NCBI GenBank assembly: GCA_014193315.1
Contig: BJHS01000012.1
Location: forward strand, 1 to 64,000
Source of the DNA: Verrucomicrobiota bacterium
Lineage (GTDB): Bacteria; Verrucomicrobiota; Verrucomicrobiia; Opitutales; UBA953
DNA: 64,000 nt
Direction: 5' to 3'
Shown: positions 54,335 through 63,099 of the stretch, one piece after another
Layout of the letters: each line of letters begins with the position of its first letter
How positions within the stretch are numbered: position 1 is the first letter of the stretch
Notes under the pieces: model-generated
The model's database searches: none
Told to the model about the DNA's origin: nothing
What the model saw: only the letters and a program-made list of their open reading frames with translations
Program-made: the position numbers and the translations under genes

Positions 54335-54361
54335 AAAAAAGCCCCCGAGAGCGGGGGCTTT
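54335..54361 (-). terminator. intrinsic terminator of the DoxX gene
   Basis: Stem AGCCCCCG/CGGGGGCT (54340-54347 and 54352-54359) with loop of four bases; on the minus strand it is followed by TTTTT, the downstream A-run at 54335-54339. Strong GC stem and a clear T-run. Confidence 0.85.
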
Positions 54362-54382
54362 CGAAAGACCGACGCGGCAGGC

Positions 54383-54853
54383 TTACTTGCCGCCGCAGCA
54401 ACCGGTCGAAGCAGGCTTATCGGAAGAGCTGCAACCGCAACCTCCCGTGGTACCGCAACCGCAACCACTGGAACAACCACAGGTGTTCACGCAGCAGAGG
54501 GCGCAGCGCTTGGAGTAAGCCACGATGAGGGCGAGGATTGTCAGCACAATGACCAGGCCGTCCGTCTTACCATCAAGAAAGAAGCCGATGCAAAGGAGGT
54601 TGACGAGAATCGGCCCAATGATGAACAGACCCCAGACGCGGGTGCGCGGGAGAATCAACAGGATGCCGCCGAGTATCTCCAGAACCTTGACGAACCGCAG
54701 GTAGCCAGAAGCGTACATGGTAGCGATCATCTCGCCGGCCTCCTTGGAGTGCTCGGGCTTCGGCACAAAGCCGAAACGCGCCCAGAAATGGACGCCGAAG
54801 AAGATGAAAGCGGCGCCGAGGAGGAGCGCCGCGATACAGGGGATATTTTTCAT
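54383..54853 (-). CDS. DoxX-like membrane protein with cysteine-rich C-terminal tail
   Basis: 156 residues. Four hydrophobic helices are visible: ALLLGAAFIFFGVHFW, FVKVLEILGGILLILP, LFIIGPILVNLLCIGF and VIVLTILALIVAYS, the DoxX layout. From residue about 117 the C-terminus is unlike DoxX: 11 Cys in 40 residues with CxC, CC and GC spacing (CGCSSGCGCG, then GCCGGK). Such a tail could bind metal ions or a cluster, or hold disulfides. The CDGSH gene lies just upstream on the same strand (40 bases), so a joint redox role is possible. Not a named family. Confidence 0.8.
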   Translation of the reverse strand: MKNIPCIAALLLGAAFIFFGVHFWARFGFVPKPEHSKEAGEMIATMYASGYLRFVKVLEILGGILLILPRTRVWGLFIIGPILVNLLCIGFFLDGKTDGLVIVLTILALIVAYSKRCALCCVNTCGCSSGCGCGTTGGCGCSSSDKPASTGCCGGK

Positions 54854-54893
54854 AGTAAAGGCAGGTTACCTGAAAGGACGGGGGTTGAAAGGG

Positions 54894-55139
54894 CTAATTC
54901 CAGAGGGCCTTGTGCGAACCATCGCAGAGCGCACCCTGCTTAGCATGCTTACAGCCGCAGAAGTACACGATGCCACTGGCCTCGGCCTTGTATGGCACGG
55001 GCGTGAAGGCGCTCCCCTTGTGGGCGCCGTCGCAGAACGGCTGCGACCGACTGTGGCCGCAAGAGCACCAGTAGTAAGTTTTGCCGGCCTCGACGAGGAT
55101 CGGGAGCGGGGATTTTTGCGGGATGTTCGGGGTGGGCAT
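54894..55139 (-). CDS. double CDGSH iron-sulfur domain protein
   Basis: 81 residues with two CDGSH-type motifs, CSCGHSRSQPFCDGAHKG and CGCKHAKQGALCDGSHK, each three Cys and one His, so two [2Fe-2S] clusters are predicted. Family PF09360; the double arrangement is like CISD3/Miner2 and other bacterial tandem CDGSH proteins. Role in redox or iron-sulfur transfer. No membrane anchor is seen. In the same direction as the DoxX gene and probably co-transcribed. Confidence 0.9.
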   Translation of the reverse strand: MPTPNIPQKSPLPILVEAGKTYYWCSCGHSRSQPFCDGAHKGSAFTPVPYKAEASGIVYFCGCKHAKQGALCDGSHKALWN

Positions 55140-55140
55140 G

Positions 55141-55199
55141 GGAAGATGTGGGATTAGGAATCAGGGATTAGGTGTTAGGAAGTGGGTAGAAGGGAAAGT
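55141..55199. repeat. G-rich intergenic tract (CDGSH-pirin spacer)
   Basis: Repeats of GGG/GG with TTA or AAT-type spacers (GGGATTAGG, CAGGGATTAGG, GTTAGGAAGTGGG). Only the G-rich half of the pattern is present here, unlike the mirrored arrays near 18-20 kb. No ORF or hairpin. Confidence 0.6.
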
Positions 55200-55901
55200 T
55201 CAGACGAGGTCGAAGAGGAGGGCTTCAACCGGGCCGTCAGACTTAAACTCCAAGGCACCCGCTTCCTCGGAGCTCACGGCATCACCGGGGCCAAGCTTCA
55301 CATCGCCAACCTGGACCTGGCCTTCGATCAATTGAAACCAGAGCCCGCGGCCCACCGCGAGATTGTGGGCGACGGTGGTGGCGGCGGCCGACTTGATGCG
55401 GTAGACGGAGGCGTCCTGGCTGATGTGCGCGGAACCGGCGCGGCCATCCTGGGAAATAATCAAGACTTTGGTCGCGGCCCGCTGTTCCTCCGTGGGCGTC
55501 CACTCGGCGTAGCGCGGTGGGAGGCCCCCGCGGTCCGGCAGAATCCAGACTTGCAGGAGGTGGAGTGGCTCGGTGGCGGAGGGGTTGAACTCGCTGTGCC
55601 GGACCCCTGTGCCGGCGCTCATGACTTGGATCTGACCTGGCCGGACCTGCGCATGGGTACCGAGGCTGTCGCGGTGCTCGATCGCCCCCTTGAGCACATA
55701 ACTGAAGATTTCCATATCCCGGTGCGGGTGCATCGGGAAACCGACCTCGGGCGCGATGATATCCTGATTGATGACCCGTAAGGAACGGAAGCCCTGATGG
55801 GCCGGATCCTGGTAGTCAGCAAAACTGAAGGAATGCCAAGTGCGTAGCCAGCCGTGGTCGGCATGGCCGCGGTCTTGGGAACGACGAAGGGTCAGCGACA
55901 C
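55200..55901 (-). CDS. pirin family protein (YhhW-like cupin)
   Basis: 233 residues from the GTG at 55901 (SLTLRRSQDRGHADHGWLRTWHSFSFADY), chosen because the bacterial pirin start aligns with it; a TTG start 12 codons upstream is also open. Metal ligands are in MHPHRDMEIFSYVLKGAIEH and GVRHSEFNPS. Bacterial pirins of this type bind Fe or Cu and some have quercetin dioxygenase activity. Two cupin halves. The physiological role is uncertain. Confidence 0.88.
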   Translation of the reverse strand: MSLTLRRSQDRGHADHGWLRTWHSFSFADYQDPAHQGFRSLRVINQDIIAPEVGFPMHPHRDMEIFSYVLKGAIEHRDSLGTHAQVRPGQIQVMSAGTGVRHSEFNPSATEPLHLLQVWILPDRGGLPPRYAEWTPTEEQRAATKVLIISQDGRAGSAHISQDASVYRIKSAAATTVAHNLAVGRGLWFQLIEGQVQVGDVKLGPGDAVSSEEAGALEFKSDGPVEALLFDLV

Positions 55902-56021
55902 CCCCCAGAGCGTGGTCAACTTTGCCGGAAAGTCCAATAAACCGATATGAAATCGACGCCCCTGCCTCCGGCGAATTTGGGTTGAACTCCGCCCGGGGAT
56001 GGTTTCTGTTCAATCCTTCGT

Positions 56022-56098
56022 CGGGCTGTGGCTCAATCTGGTAGAGCGCTGCTTTCGGGTAGCAGAGGCTGAGAGTTCAAATCTCTCCAGCCCGACCA
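56022..56098 (+). tRNA. tRNA-Pro (anticodon CGG)
   Basis: Cloverleaf fits: acceptor CGGGCTG/CAGCCCG, D-stem GCTC/GAGC, anticodon stem CTGCT/AGCAG with loop TTCGGGT (anticodon CGG), T-stem GAGAG/CTCTC with TTCAAAT loop, discriminator A and an encoded CCA. The first pair C1-G72 with A73 is the bacterial proline identity set. The tRNA has no wobble target of TGT. Confidence 0.95.
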
Positions 56099-56110
56099 AT
56101 TTAAAGACCT

Positions 56111-56128
56111 CGGGGGGAGATCCCCCCG
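56111..56128 (+). terminator. possible terminator after tRNA-Pro
   Basis: CGGGGGG/CCCCCCG stem (7 bp) with loop AGAT; the following sequence has only a short CTTTG run, so termination strength is doubtful. Confidence 0.4.
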
Positions 56129-56213
56129 GGATCCTTTGCTTAGGTAATTGCGCCCAGTCGACCTAAAATCGGTTTGTCTCCTCCGCCCGACAGTTCGCTA
56201 ATCCCCTACCCCT

Positions 56214-58673
56214 ATGCGACTGCTTCTCTGGCTCTGTACCCTAAGCTGCCTGCGGGCGGGCAACCCTGACATCGAGTTCGCGGGTCCACCGCCCGGACGG
56301 GCCCAAGCCGGGGGCAAGGCCGGGGTCTTTCGACTGGAGAACGCGGTGCTCTCGGCGACTTGGGAGGTCCGCAATGGCCACCTCCTCCCTCGGGACGTCA
56401 CCGATCAATTAACCAAGCGTCGCATCGATCAGGGCGGGGCGGAACTTTTTCGCCTGACCACGACCCCGACGGCACCCAGCGACGGGACCTACCAAGTGGA
56501 CATCCAACTGGGCACCGATCGGGTGATCGTCCGAGCCGGCCAAAGCGGCAAGGGCCTGCAGGAAATCGCCTCCTACCCCCGGACGGACTTCCCCGGCGAG
56601 CCTCGGCTCATCCGCGTCGGCAAGATGAACCTCAAGGCCCAAGCCAAAGATCACTCCGGTGAGGCCGGCCCCGTCGGCGAAGGAAGCATCTTGGAAATCA
56701 ACCCCGCCCCGGCCGGCAAGACGAGTTACGGCTTCAAGCGCCCGGCGAATCGAACCGCCGTGAGCGAGTTCCCCTGGGCCCAAGGCTCGAGTTCTTTCTC
56801 GGCACGCATCGACCGCGGCACCGACGCCGCGCTCTCTTGGTCGCCGGCCGTGGCGTTGGTCTGGGAAGACGGTGAACGCTTCCTCCTGGTCGGGGTTCGC
56901 GACAAGCGCGGCACCTTCAACCTCACCACCGCCAAAGGCGAGAGCGTCATCAGCCCGAAACTGACGCCTTTCCCGGGCGGCGAACTCGCCGCCTCCAGCT
57001 TCGACCTGGTTGGCGACGTCCGCGTCTCGCGCCTCGCGGACGGCCAAGCCCTCGAAGCTGAACTGCGCTCCCGGCGTGGGGTCAAAGCCCGCTGGCGGGC
57101 CGAACTGCGCGATGACTCGCACTATTTCCGCCAAACCCTGGAACTGAGCGCCGACGGCAAGCCGTTCGAGCTCTACGGCGTGGAGTTCACCGACCTGCGA
57201 CTCCCTTCCTTGCGCACGGTGGGTTCAAGTCCGGGTAGCCCGTTGGCCGGGGACGGCTTCTTCGCCGGGGTCGAGATGCCCGGCTCCACCAACGTCGTGA
57301 CTGCCCAGGGCGGCCGCACCGCCTTCGCGTGCACGTTGACGCTTTCCCCGGAGCAGTCCTACGCCTTCGGCGCCGTGACCGGCCTGGCGCCCGCGGGCCA
57401 GCTCCGCCGCTCCTTCCTCCGCTACATCGAGCGCGAACGGGCGCGCCCCAGCAGCCCATTCCTCCACTACAACTGCTGGTACGACCTCGGGTTCGGGGTC
57501 GATGAACCGAAGATGCTCGAGGTGGTGAAAGCCTTCGACACGGAACTCGTGAAAAAGCGCGGCGTGCCGGTACTCTCGTACCTCGTCGACGACGGCTGGG
57601 ATCAACCGTCCAAGGGCCTATGGATCGAACACGAACGCAAGTTCCCCGGGGGCTTCACGGCGACCAAGACGAAGATGGACGCGTTCGGCGCGCACCTGGG
57701 CATCTGGATCTCACCGCTCGGCGGCTATGGCGGCGACAAAGAACGGACCGCCCAAGCCCAGAAGATGGGGATCATCCCCGCGGACGCGAAACTCGACCTC
57801 TCCTACCCGAAGTACAAGCAGTGGTTCGTCGAACGATGCCGCCAGCTGATGCGCGAGGGTGGCGTCAACGCCTTCAAGTGGGATCGCGCCGGCGACGGCG
57901 TGAGCCCGCACTTCATGGCCCTCCTCGACGTCGCCAAGCAGTTGCGCAAGGAAAACGCGGCGGTGTTCATCAACGTCACCGTCGGCACCTGGCCTTCGCC
58001 GTTCTGGCTTAACCACGTCGACTCCACCTGGCGGATGAACAGCAGCGACGTCGGCTGGACCGGCAAGGGCGACGACCGCGAGAAGTGGCTGACGTTCCGC
58101 GACGGCTACTGCCTTAAGTTATTCGTGCAGGCCGCCCCGCTCTACCCCCTCAACTCGGCGATGCACCACGGCGTGGTGCACGGCAGCGCGTTCCAAGGCG
58201 ACAAGGTGGGCAAGGCGGGCAACGACCTGAAGAACGAGGTGCGCTCCTACTTCGCCAACGGCGCCTCGCTCCAGGAGCTCTACCTCACCCCGTCGATGAT
58301 GACGGCGACGGCCTGGGACCACGTGGCGGCCGCCGCAAAGTGGGCGCACGCCCACGCCGACGTGCTCCGCGACGCCCACTGGGTCGGCGGCGACCCGCTT
58401 AAGCTCGAGCCCTACGGCTACGCGGCCTGGAACCCCCGCCAGGCGACGCTGATGGTACGCAACCCGGACGACCAGCCACGGACGATCGAGCTCGACGCGG
58501 ACGAAGTGTTTGACTTGCCGCAGTCGCCCCGCACCGCGACGCCGGCGTTCGACCTCCGCTCCCCCTACGCTGACCAGCGGGTGCGCACTCTCAAGCTCGC
58601 CGCGGGCACCAAGGTCACGGTGACGCTGGAACCGTTTGAAGTCCTCGTCTTCGACACGGATTCCGAGCGCTGA
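56214..58673 (+). CDS. GH36-like exported glycosidase (alpha-galactosidase clan)
   Basis: 819 residues, signal MRLLLWLCTLSCLRAG. The N-terminal beta domain (VFRLENAVLSATWEVRNG) precedes a catalytic barrel with HYNCWYDLGFG, VDDGWDQPSKG, FKWDRAGDG (predicted nucleophile Asp557) and TWRMNSSDVGW (acid/base region). C-terminal beta domain has TKVTVTLEPFEVLVFDT. Clan GH-D/GH36 enzymes cut alpha-galactosides; the blocks are variant, so substrate is open. Located in the glycan block, followed by a small gap to the next gene (3 bases). Confidence 0.82.
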   Translation: MRLLLWLCTLSCLRAGNPDIEFAGPPPGRAQAGGKAGVFRLENAVLSATWEVRNGHLLPRDVTDQLTKRRIDQGGAELFRLTTTPTAPSDGTYQVDIQLGTDRVIVRAGQSGKGLQEIASYPRTDFPGEPRLIRVGKMNLKAQAKDHSGEAGPVGEGSILEINPAPAGKTSYGFKRPANRTAVSEFPWAQGSSSFSARIDRGTDAALSWSPAVALVWEDGERFLLVGVRDKRGTFNLTTAKGESVISPKLTPFPGGELAASSFDLVGDVRVSRLADGQALEAELRSRRGVKARWRAELRDDSHYFRQTLELSADGKPFELYGVEFTDLRLPSLRTVGSSPGSPLAGDGFFAGVEMPGSTNVVTAQGGRTAFACTLTLSPEQSYAFGAVTGLAPAGQLRRSFLRYIERERARPSSPFLHYNCWYDLGFGVDEPKMLEVVKAFDTELVKKRGVPVLSYLVDDGWDQPSKGLWIEHERKFPGGFTATKTKMDAFGAHLGIWISPLGGYGGDKERTAQAQKMGIIPADAKLDLSYPKYKQWFVERCRQLMREGGVNAFKWDRAGDGVSPHFMALLDVAKQLRKENAAVFINVTVGTWPSPFWLNHVDSTWRMNSSDVGWTGKGDDREKWLTFRDGYCLKLFVQAAPLYPLNSAMHHGVVHGSAFQGDKVGKAGNDLKNEVRSYFANGASLQELYLTPSMMTATAWDHVAAAAKWAHAHADVLRDAHWVGGDPLKLEPYGYAAWNPRQATLMVRNPDDQPRTIELDADEVFDLPQSPRTATPAFDLRSPYADQRVRTLKLAAGTKVTVTLEPFEVLVFDTDSER

Positions 58674-58676
58674 GCC

Positions 58677-59690
58677 ATGCGCACCCTGCTGTCGTTGCTG
58701 GTGCTGGCCAACCCGCTCTGGGCCGCCCCACCCCCCACCGTCGAACCGGCCGAGGGCCGTCGCATCGTCTTCAGTCCCGAGAAATGGGAGGCCGCCCAAG
58801 TTGAACCCCGCTTCGAAGCCTGGACCGGCCGGCATCTTTCGCTTCTGACCTTACCAGGCAAGGTCACGCCGGCCATGGCCGAGCACTACCTACGTCAACT
58901 CGACCTCGGCTGGGAAACCTACGCCGACCTCACCGGGCGGAAACCCGCCACGTTCAAGCAGTACGCCGGCATGCCCACCGTGACCGCTGTCCCTTCGCCC
59001 AGTTTCACCTGCGGGGCAGGTTGCGGCTTCGTCGGCTCCTCGGGCGTCGAGCTGGCGCTCTTCTATGACCGGGATACCCGGGACTGGGTGCGCAACCCCC
59101 AGGCCTTCCCGCACTACGGCTTCTACGAGCTCGGGCGAAACTTCTACACGTTCGGCCGACGCCATGACGCCTTCACCACCGGCTTCGCGGTATTCATGCG
59201 CTACGTCTGCATGGATCGGACCGGAGCCGTCGACCTCGAGTTGGCGCAGCGCCACCATATCGAGCGGATGATCGACGTCTTCGCGACTTCCCCTGAACCC
59301 TTCGTGCGTACCTTCACCGCCTACGATGGGCTGAGCGAGAAGCAACCGCGGCTCCGCGACGCACAGGGCAAGGCCTTGCCGACCTGCGACCAGCCAGTGA
59401 TGTATGCGTCGGCGATGCTGCGCCTGCGCCGGGACCTCGGCGGCGATGACTGGGTTCGCCGGTTCTTCGCGGCGCTGGCTCTGTGCCCCGAAACGAAGGC
59501 GGTCGATCGGCCCACCGCCCGACGGCAATGCCTGGCTTGGTATGCCTGCGCTTCCGCCGCCGCGGGACGCGACCTCGCGGACCGCTTCGTTACTGGCTGG
59601 CGATTGGACCTCACCCCCGAGGAGCGGGCCCGCTTCGCGAGCGCCCCCTGGGGCCGCCCGGAACTCGACCTGACGGCGTTGCTGAAATAA
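58677..59690 (+). CDS. exported protein of unknown function with a degenerate metallopeptidase-like motif
   Basis: 337 residues with a signal (LLSLLVLANPLWAA). Near residue 157 is GFYELGRNFYTFGRR, shaped like the HExGHN-type zinc site of M60/gluzincin-like peptidases but with Tyr and Arg for the two His, then FTTGFAVFMRYVCMD. Cys-containing FTCGAGCGF precedes it. The helical C-terminus holds YASAMLRLRRDLGGDDWVRRFF. Probably a fold relative that lost zinc binding, perhaps a glycan-binding or structural protein. I do not recognise a named family. Coupled by 3 bases to the GH36-like gene and 4 to the TauE gene. Confidence 0.7.
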   Translation: MRTLLSLLVLANPLWAAPPPTVEPAEGRRIVFSPEKWEAAQVEPRFEAWTGRHLSLLTLPGKVTPAMAEHYLRQLDLGWETYADLTGRKPATFKQYAGMPTVTAVPSPSFTCGAGCGFVGSSGVELALFYDRDTRDWVRNPQAFPHYGFYELGRNFYTFGRRHDAFTTGFAVFMRYVCMDRTGAVDLELAQRHHIERMIDVFATSPEPFVRTFTAYDGLSEKQPRLRDAQGKALPTCDQPVMYASAMLRLRRDLGGDDWVRRFFAALALCPETKAVDRPTARRQCLAWYACASAAAGRDLADRFVTGWRLDLTPEERARFASAPWGRPELDLTALLK

Positions 59691-59694
59691 AACG

Positions 59695-60462
59695 ATGGAC
59701 TGGATCGCGGGCCACACGCTCCTCCCAGCCGATGGCTGGATTCTCCTGCTGGCGCTCTTCGGCGCCGTCTGCATCGGCCTGTCCAAGGCGGGTCTGGCTG
59801 GCACGGCCACCCTCAACGTCGTGCTGATGGCGAAAATCTTCGGGGCCAAGCCGTCGGTCGGGATCGTGCTGCCGATGCTGATCGTGGCCGATTTCCTTGG
59901 CTACCTGCTTAACCGCAAGGGCGGGAGCTGGCGGCAGATCCTCCCGATGATCCCTCCGGCCATCGCGGGGGTCGTGCTCGGCTGGTGGTTGCTGGATCGC
60001 ATCGATAACAGCGTCGCGCGCGTGACCATCGGCTGGATCATCCTCGCCCTGCTCGGCTTCAACCTCGTCCTGCGGGCCAAGCGCGCCGAACTCCTGGAAC
60101 TCACCCGGCATCGCACCTTCTCCTGGGGCATGGGCTTCCTCTCAGGGACGGTCACGATGCTGGCCAATGCCGCGGGCCCGGTGATGACCGTCTTCCTACT
60201 CTCGCAGCGACTCGAGAAAAGGGAGCACCTTGGGGTGTTCTGCCGCTTCTTCCTCTTCATCAACCTCTTCAAGCTCCCCTTCAGCAAAAGCGCCGGCATC
60301 ATCACCGCGCCCTCACTGTGGACCAACCTCGTGCTCTTGCCCGGCGTCCTACTCGGCATCGCGCTTGGCTGGCAAATCCTCAAGCGCATCCAGCAAGACG
60401 CCTTCGAGGGCGTCCTGGCGTGGCTCACAGGGTTCGCCGCGGTCTGGCTCATCATCAGCTAA
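59695..60462 (+). CDS. TauE/SafE-family sulfite or organosulfonate exporter
   Basis: 255 residues, about eight hydrophobic helices (SKAGLAGTATLNVVLM, VGIVLPMLIVADFLGYLL, PPAIAGVVLGWWLLDR, GMGFLSGTVTMLANAAGPVM). The SKAGLAG and NAAGPVM motifs are typical of TauE/SafE. It may export sulfite or sulfonates; in a sulfatase-rich region, disposal of released sulfur compounds fits. Substrate not proven. It precedes the DUF1080 gene by 48 bases. Confidence 0.9.
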   Translation: MDWIAGHTLLPADGWILLLALFGAVCIGLSKAGLAGTATLNVVLMAKIFGAKPSVGIVLPMLIVADFLGYLLNRKGGSWRQILPMIPPAIAGVVLGWWLLDRIDNSVARVTIGWIILALLGFNLVLRAKRAELLELTRHRTFSWGMGFLSGTVTMLANAAGPVMTVFLLSQRLEKREHLGVFCRFFLFINLFKLPFSKSAGIITAPSLWTNLVLLPGVLLGIALGWQILKRIQQDAFEGVLAWLTGFAAVWLIIS

Positions 60463-60510
60463 GCCCAAAATTGAGGTGGAAGGCCCGGGCGGAGTCATTA
60501 TCCCCCAAGT

Positions 60511-61494
60511 ATGCCCCTGCCCCATGCTTGTCTCCTGTTGCTTACCGCCTGCACCCTGCTCGGAGCCGCTGAACCGACCCCTCCCAAGGCCAAGCCCGCC
60601 GCGCCCACCGCTTTCCTGACGGTCGAGGCCGCCGGCCCTGACTTCCTCCTCCAGGGAGAATTTGAGACCAAGGGTCTGGGGGCCGACATCATCGCGCTGG
60701 GAGGCGACCAGTACCGCCTTGTTCTTTTCAAAGGGGGCCTACCCGGTGCCGGCTGGGATGGCTCGGCCAAGACCGAGATGGAGGGCAACCGCAAGGGTAC
60801 CCAAGTCACGTTCGCGACCAAGGCGGGTGATGGGCACGCCACGCTGGCCGACGGCCAACTCCGCCTCGAGCAAACGGGGAATCCGCCCGCCACCCTCCTT
60901 CGGGTAATCCGGCATAGCCCGACCGAAGGCGTGCCCCCGCCCGCTGGCGCGAAGGTGCTGTTTGACGGCAAAAACGCCGACGCTTGGAAGGACGGCAAGG
61001 TCGACGAACGTGGCTTCTTGCGCTGCGGCACGACCTCCAAGGAGCTCTTCAAGGACTACACCCTCCACCTCGAGTTCTTGCTCCCCTTCAAGCCCTTTGC
61101 CCGCGGCCAAGGCCGGGCCAACAGCGGCGTCTACCATCAAGACCGCTACGAGGTGCAGGTCCTCGACAGTTTCGGCCTCAAGGGCGAGAATAACGAATGC
61201 GGCGGCATCTACACGATCTCCGCCCCGAAGGTCAACCTGTGCTACCCGCCCTTGCAGTGGCAGACCTACGACGTCGAGTTCACCGCGGCGCGTTTCGACG
61301 CTCAGGGCCAACGGACCGCCCCGGCGCGCATCACCGTACGACACAACGGCATCCTCATCCAGGATAACGTCGACCTCCCGCACACGACCACCAGCAGCGG
61401 GATCAAGACAATCACCGACACCCCGGGCCCCTTCCAACTGCAGGAGCACGGCAACCCGGTCTACTACCGCAATATCTGGGTCGTCGTGAAGTGA
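60511..61494 (+). CDS. DUF1080 protein (3-keto-disaccharide hydrolase family)
   Basis: 327 residues; signal HACLLLLTACTLLGAAE. The N-terminal part (about 35-140) is a variable domain; the C-terminal 180 residues are DUF1080 (PF06439): VLFDGKNADAWKDG, LEFLLPFKPFARGQGRANSGVYHQDRYEVQVLDSFG region, then QWQTYDVEFTAARFDA and GPFQLQEHGNPVYYRNIWV. DUF1080 proteins are linked to hydrolysis of 3-ketoglycosides. The stop overlaps the next gene start by 4 bases (GTGA), so it is coupled to the sulfatase. Confidence 0.88.
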   Translation: MPLPHACLLLLTACTLLGAAEPTPPKAKPAAPTAFLTVEAAGPDFLLQGEFETKGLGADIIALGGDQYRLVLFKGGLPGAGWDGSAKTEMEGNRKGTQVTFATKAGDGHATLADGQLRLEQTGNPPATLLRVIRHSPTEGVPPPAGAKVLFDGKNADAWKDGKVDERGFLRCGTTSKELFKDYTLHLEFLLPFKPFARGQGRANSGVYHQDRYEVQVLDSFGLKGENNECGGIYTISAPKVNLCYPPLQWQTYDVEFTAARFDAQGQRTAPARITVRHNGILIQDNVDLPHTTTSSGIKTITDTPGPFQLQEHGNPVYYRNIWVVVK

Positions 61495-63044
61495 GCCGCC
61501 GTCTGACCTTCCTCGGAGGCCTGCTCGTCGCTTCGCTGACGGCGGCGGCGGAACTGCGCCGACCTAATATCGTCGTCATCCTCGCCGATGACCTCGGGTA
61601 CGGCGACGTGGGCTGCTACAATCCCGAGTCCAAAATCCCGACGCCGAACCTCGACCGCCTGGCGAAATCAGGGGTGCGCTTCACGGATGCTCACTCGCCG
61701 TCGACCGTCTGCACGCCGTCGCGTTACAGCCTGCTGACCGGCCGCATGGCGTTTCGGACGGGGTATCGCGGCGGCGTCTTCACCGGGGTCGGCGGGCCAA
61801 GCCTGATCGAGGCCGACCGACTCACACTCCCGGGCATGCTGCGCCAACAAGGCTACGCGACCGCCGCCGTGGGCAAGTGGCATGTCGGCCTGACTTTCCA
61901 GACCGCCGACGGCACCCCGGTCCACCACGTCAAGATCCCGGGCGACGACACCGGACCAGCCAAAGAACTGGCCCGGATTCGACTCGTAGACTTCACCCGA
62001 CCGATCACCGACGGCCCCGTCCACCGAGGGTTTGATTATTTCTTCGGCACGGCCTGCTGCCCGACCACGGACTGGCTCTACGCCTACATCGAGAACGACC
62101 GGGTGCCGACCCCGCCGACCACCCTGCTCGATGTCGCCAAGCTACCGAAGCACCCCTACGCGAACGACTGCCGCCGCGGCTTGGTCGCCCCGGGCTTCGC
62201 ACACGACCAGGTCGACCTAGTCTTCCTCGAAAAGAGCCAGGCCTGGCTGACGGCGCAGGTGAAGCGCGCGCCCGACCAACCATTCTTCCTCTACCACGCG
62301 ACACAGGCCGCGCACCTGCCTTCCTTCGCGGCGCCAAGCTTCCAAGGGGCATCCCAGGCCGGACCGCACGGCGACTTCATCACGGAACTGGATTTTGTCG
62401 TCGGCGAGTTGCTCGCGACGCTCGAACGACTCGGCGTCGCCGACAATACCTTGATCGTCTTCAGCAGCGACAACGGCCCCGAAACCACCGCCGTCGTCCA
62501 CATGCGCGCCGACCAAGGCCACGACCCGGCACGTCCGTGGCGCGGGATGAAACGCGACGACTGGGAGGGCGGGCACCGGGTGCCGCTGATCGTCCGCTGG
62601 CCCGGCCGGGCGGCGCCAGGCGTCAACGATCAGACGGTCTGCCTCACCGACTTGCTGGCGACCTGCGCCGCCGTCACCGGGACTAGTTTGCCGCGCAACG
62701 CCGGCGAGGATAGTTTCAGTTTTCTCCCGGCCCTGACCGGGGTGGACGACGGTCGCCCTCGCCGGGCATTCACACTCCACCAGACGATCAAATCCGACCT
62801 CGCCCTCCGCCGCGGGGACTGGAAATTCCTCGATCATCGCGGCTCCGGGGGCAACCGCTACGAAACCGGCGAGCTCGTACCCTTCGCATTACCCGACACC
62901 GCGCCCACCGCCCCGGGCCAACTCTACGACCTGAAGAGCGACCCCGGCGAACGGCATAACCTCTACTTCGAGCGGCCCGAAATCGTCAAGGAACTCAAAA
63001 CCCTGCTCGACCAAAGCAAGGCGAGTGGGCGGAGCGCACCGTAA
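61491..63044 (+). CDS. exported sulfatase (cysteine-type)
   Basis: 517 residues from GTG overlapping the DUF1080 stop. Signal LTFLGGLLVASLTAAAE; NIVVILADDLGYGDVGCY with the metal Asp pair; formylglycine site CTPSRYSLLTGRM at Cys74; late FSSDNGPETTAVVHM and WRGMKRDDWEGGHRVP. Class S1 arylsulfatase-like. Coupling to a ketoglycoside-type gene suggests joint use on one glycan. Confidence 0.92.
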   Translation: MSRRLTFLGGLLVASLTAAAELRRPNIVVILADDLGYGDVGCYNPESKIPTPNLDRLAKSGVRFTDAHSPSTVCTPSRYSLLTGRMAFRTGYRGGVFTGVGGPSLIEADRLTLPGMLRQQGYATAAVGKWHVGLTFQTADGTPVHHVKIPGDDTGPAKELARIRLVDFTRPITDGPVHRGFDYFFGTACCPTTDWLYAYIENDRVPTPPTTLLDVAKLPKHPYANDCRRGLVAPGFAHDQVDLVFLEKSQAWLTAQVKRAPDQPFFLYHATQAAHLPSFAAPSFQGASQAGPHGDFITELDFVVGELLATLERLGVADNTLIVFSSDNGPETTAVVHMRADQGHDPARPWRGMKRDDWEGGHRVPLIVRWPGRAAPGVNDQTVCLTDLLATCAAVTGTSLPRNAGEDSFSFLPALTGVDDGRPRRAFTLHQTIKSDLALRRGDWKFLDHRGSGGNRYETGELVPFALPDTAPTAPGQLYDLKSDPGERHNLYFERPEIVKELKTLLDQSKASGRSAP

Positions 63045-63099
63045 ACCCTTCGACAATCGGCTCGGAATGGGCCGCGGACCGCCTTTAATGGCGCCACCC

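Noticed and set aside
56022-56098. tRNA-Pro as an integration site for a mobile element
   Set aside because: No integrase, no direct repeat of the tRNA 3' end found nearby, and flanking genes look native.
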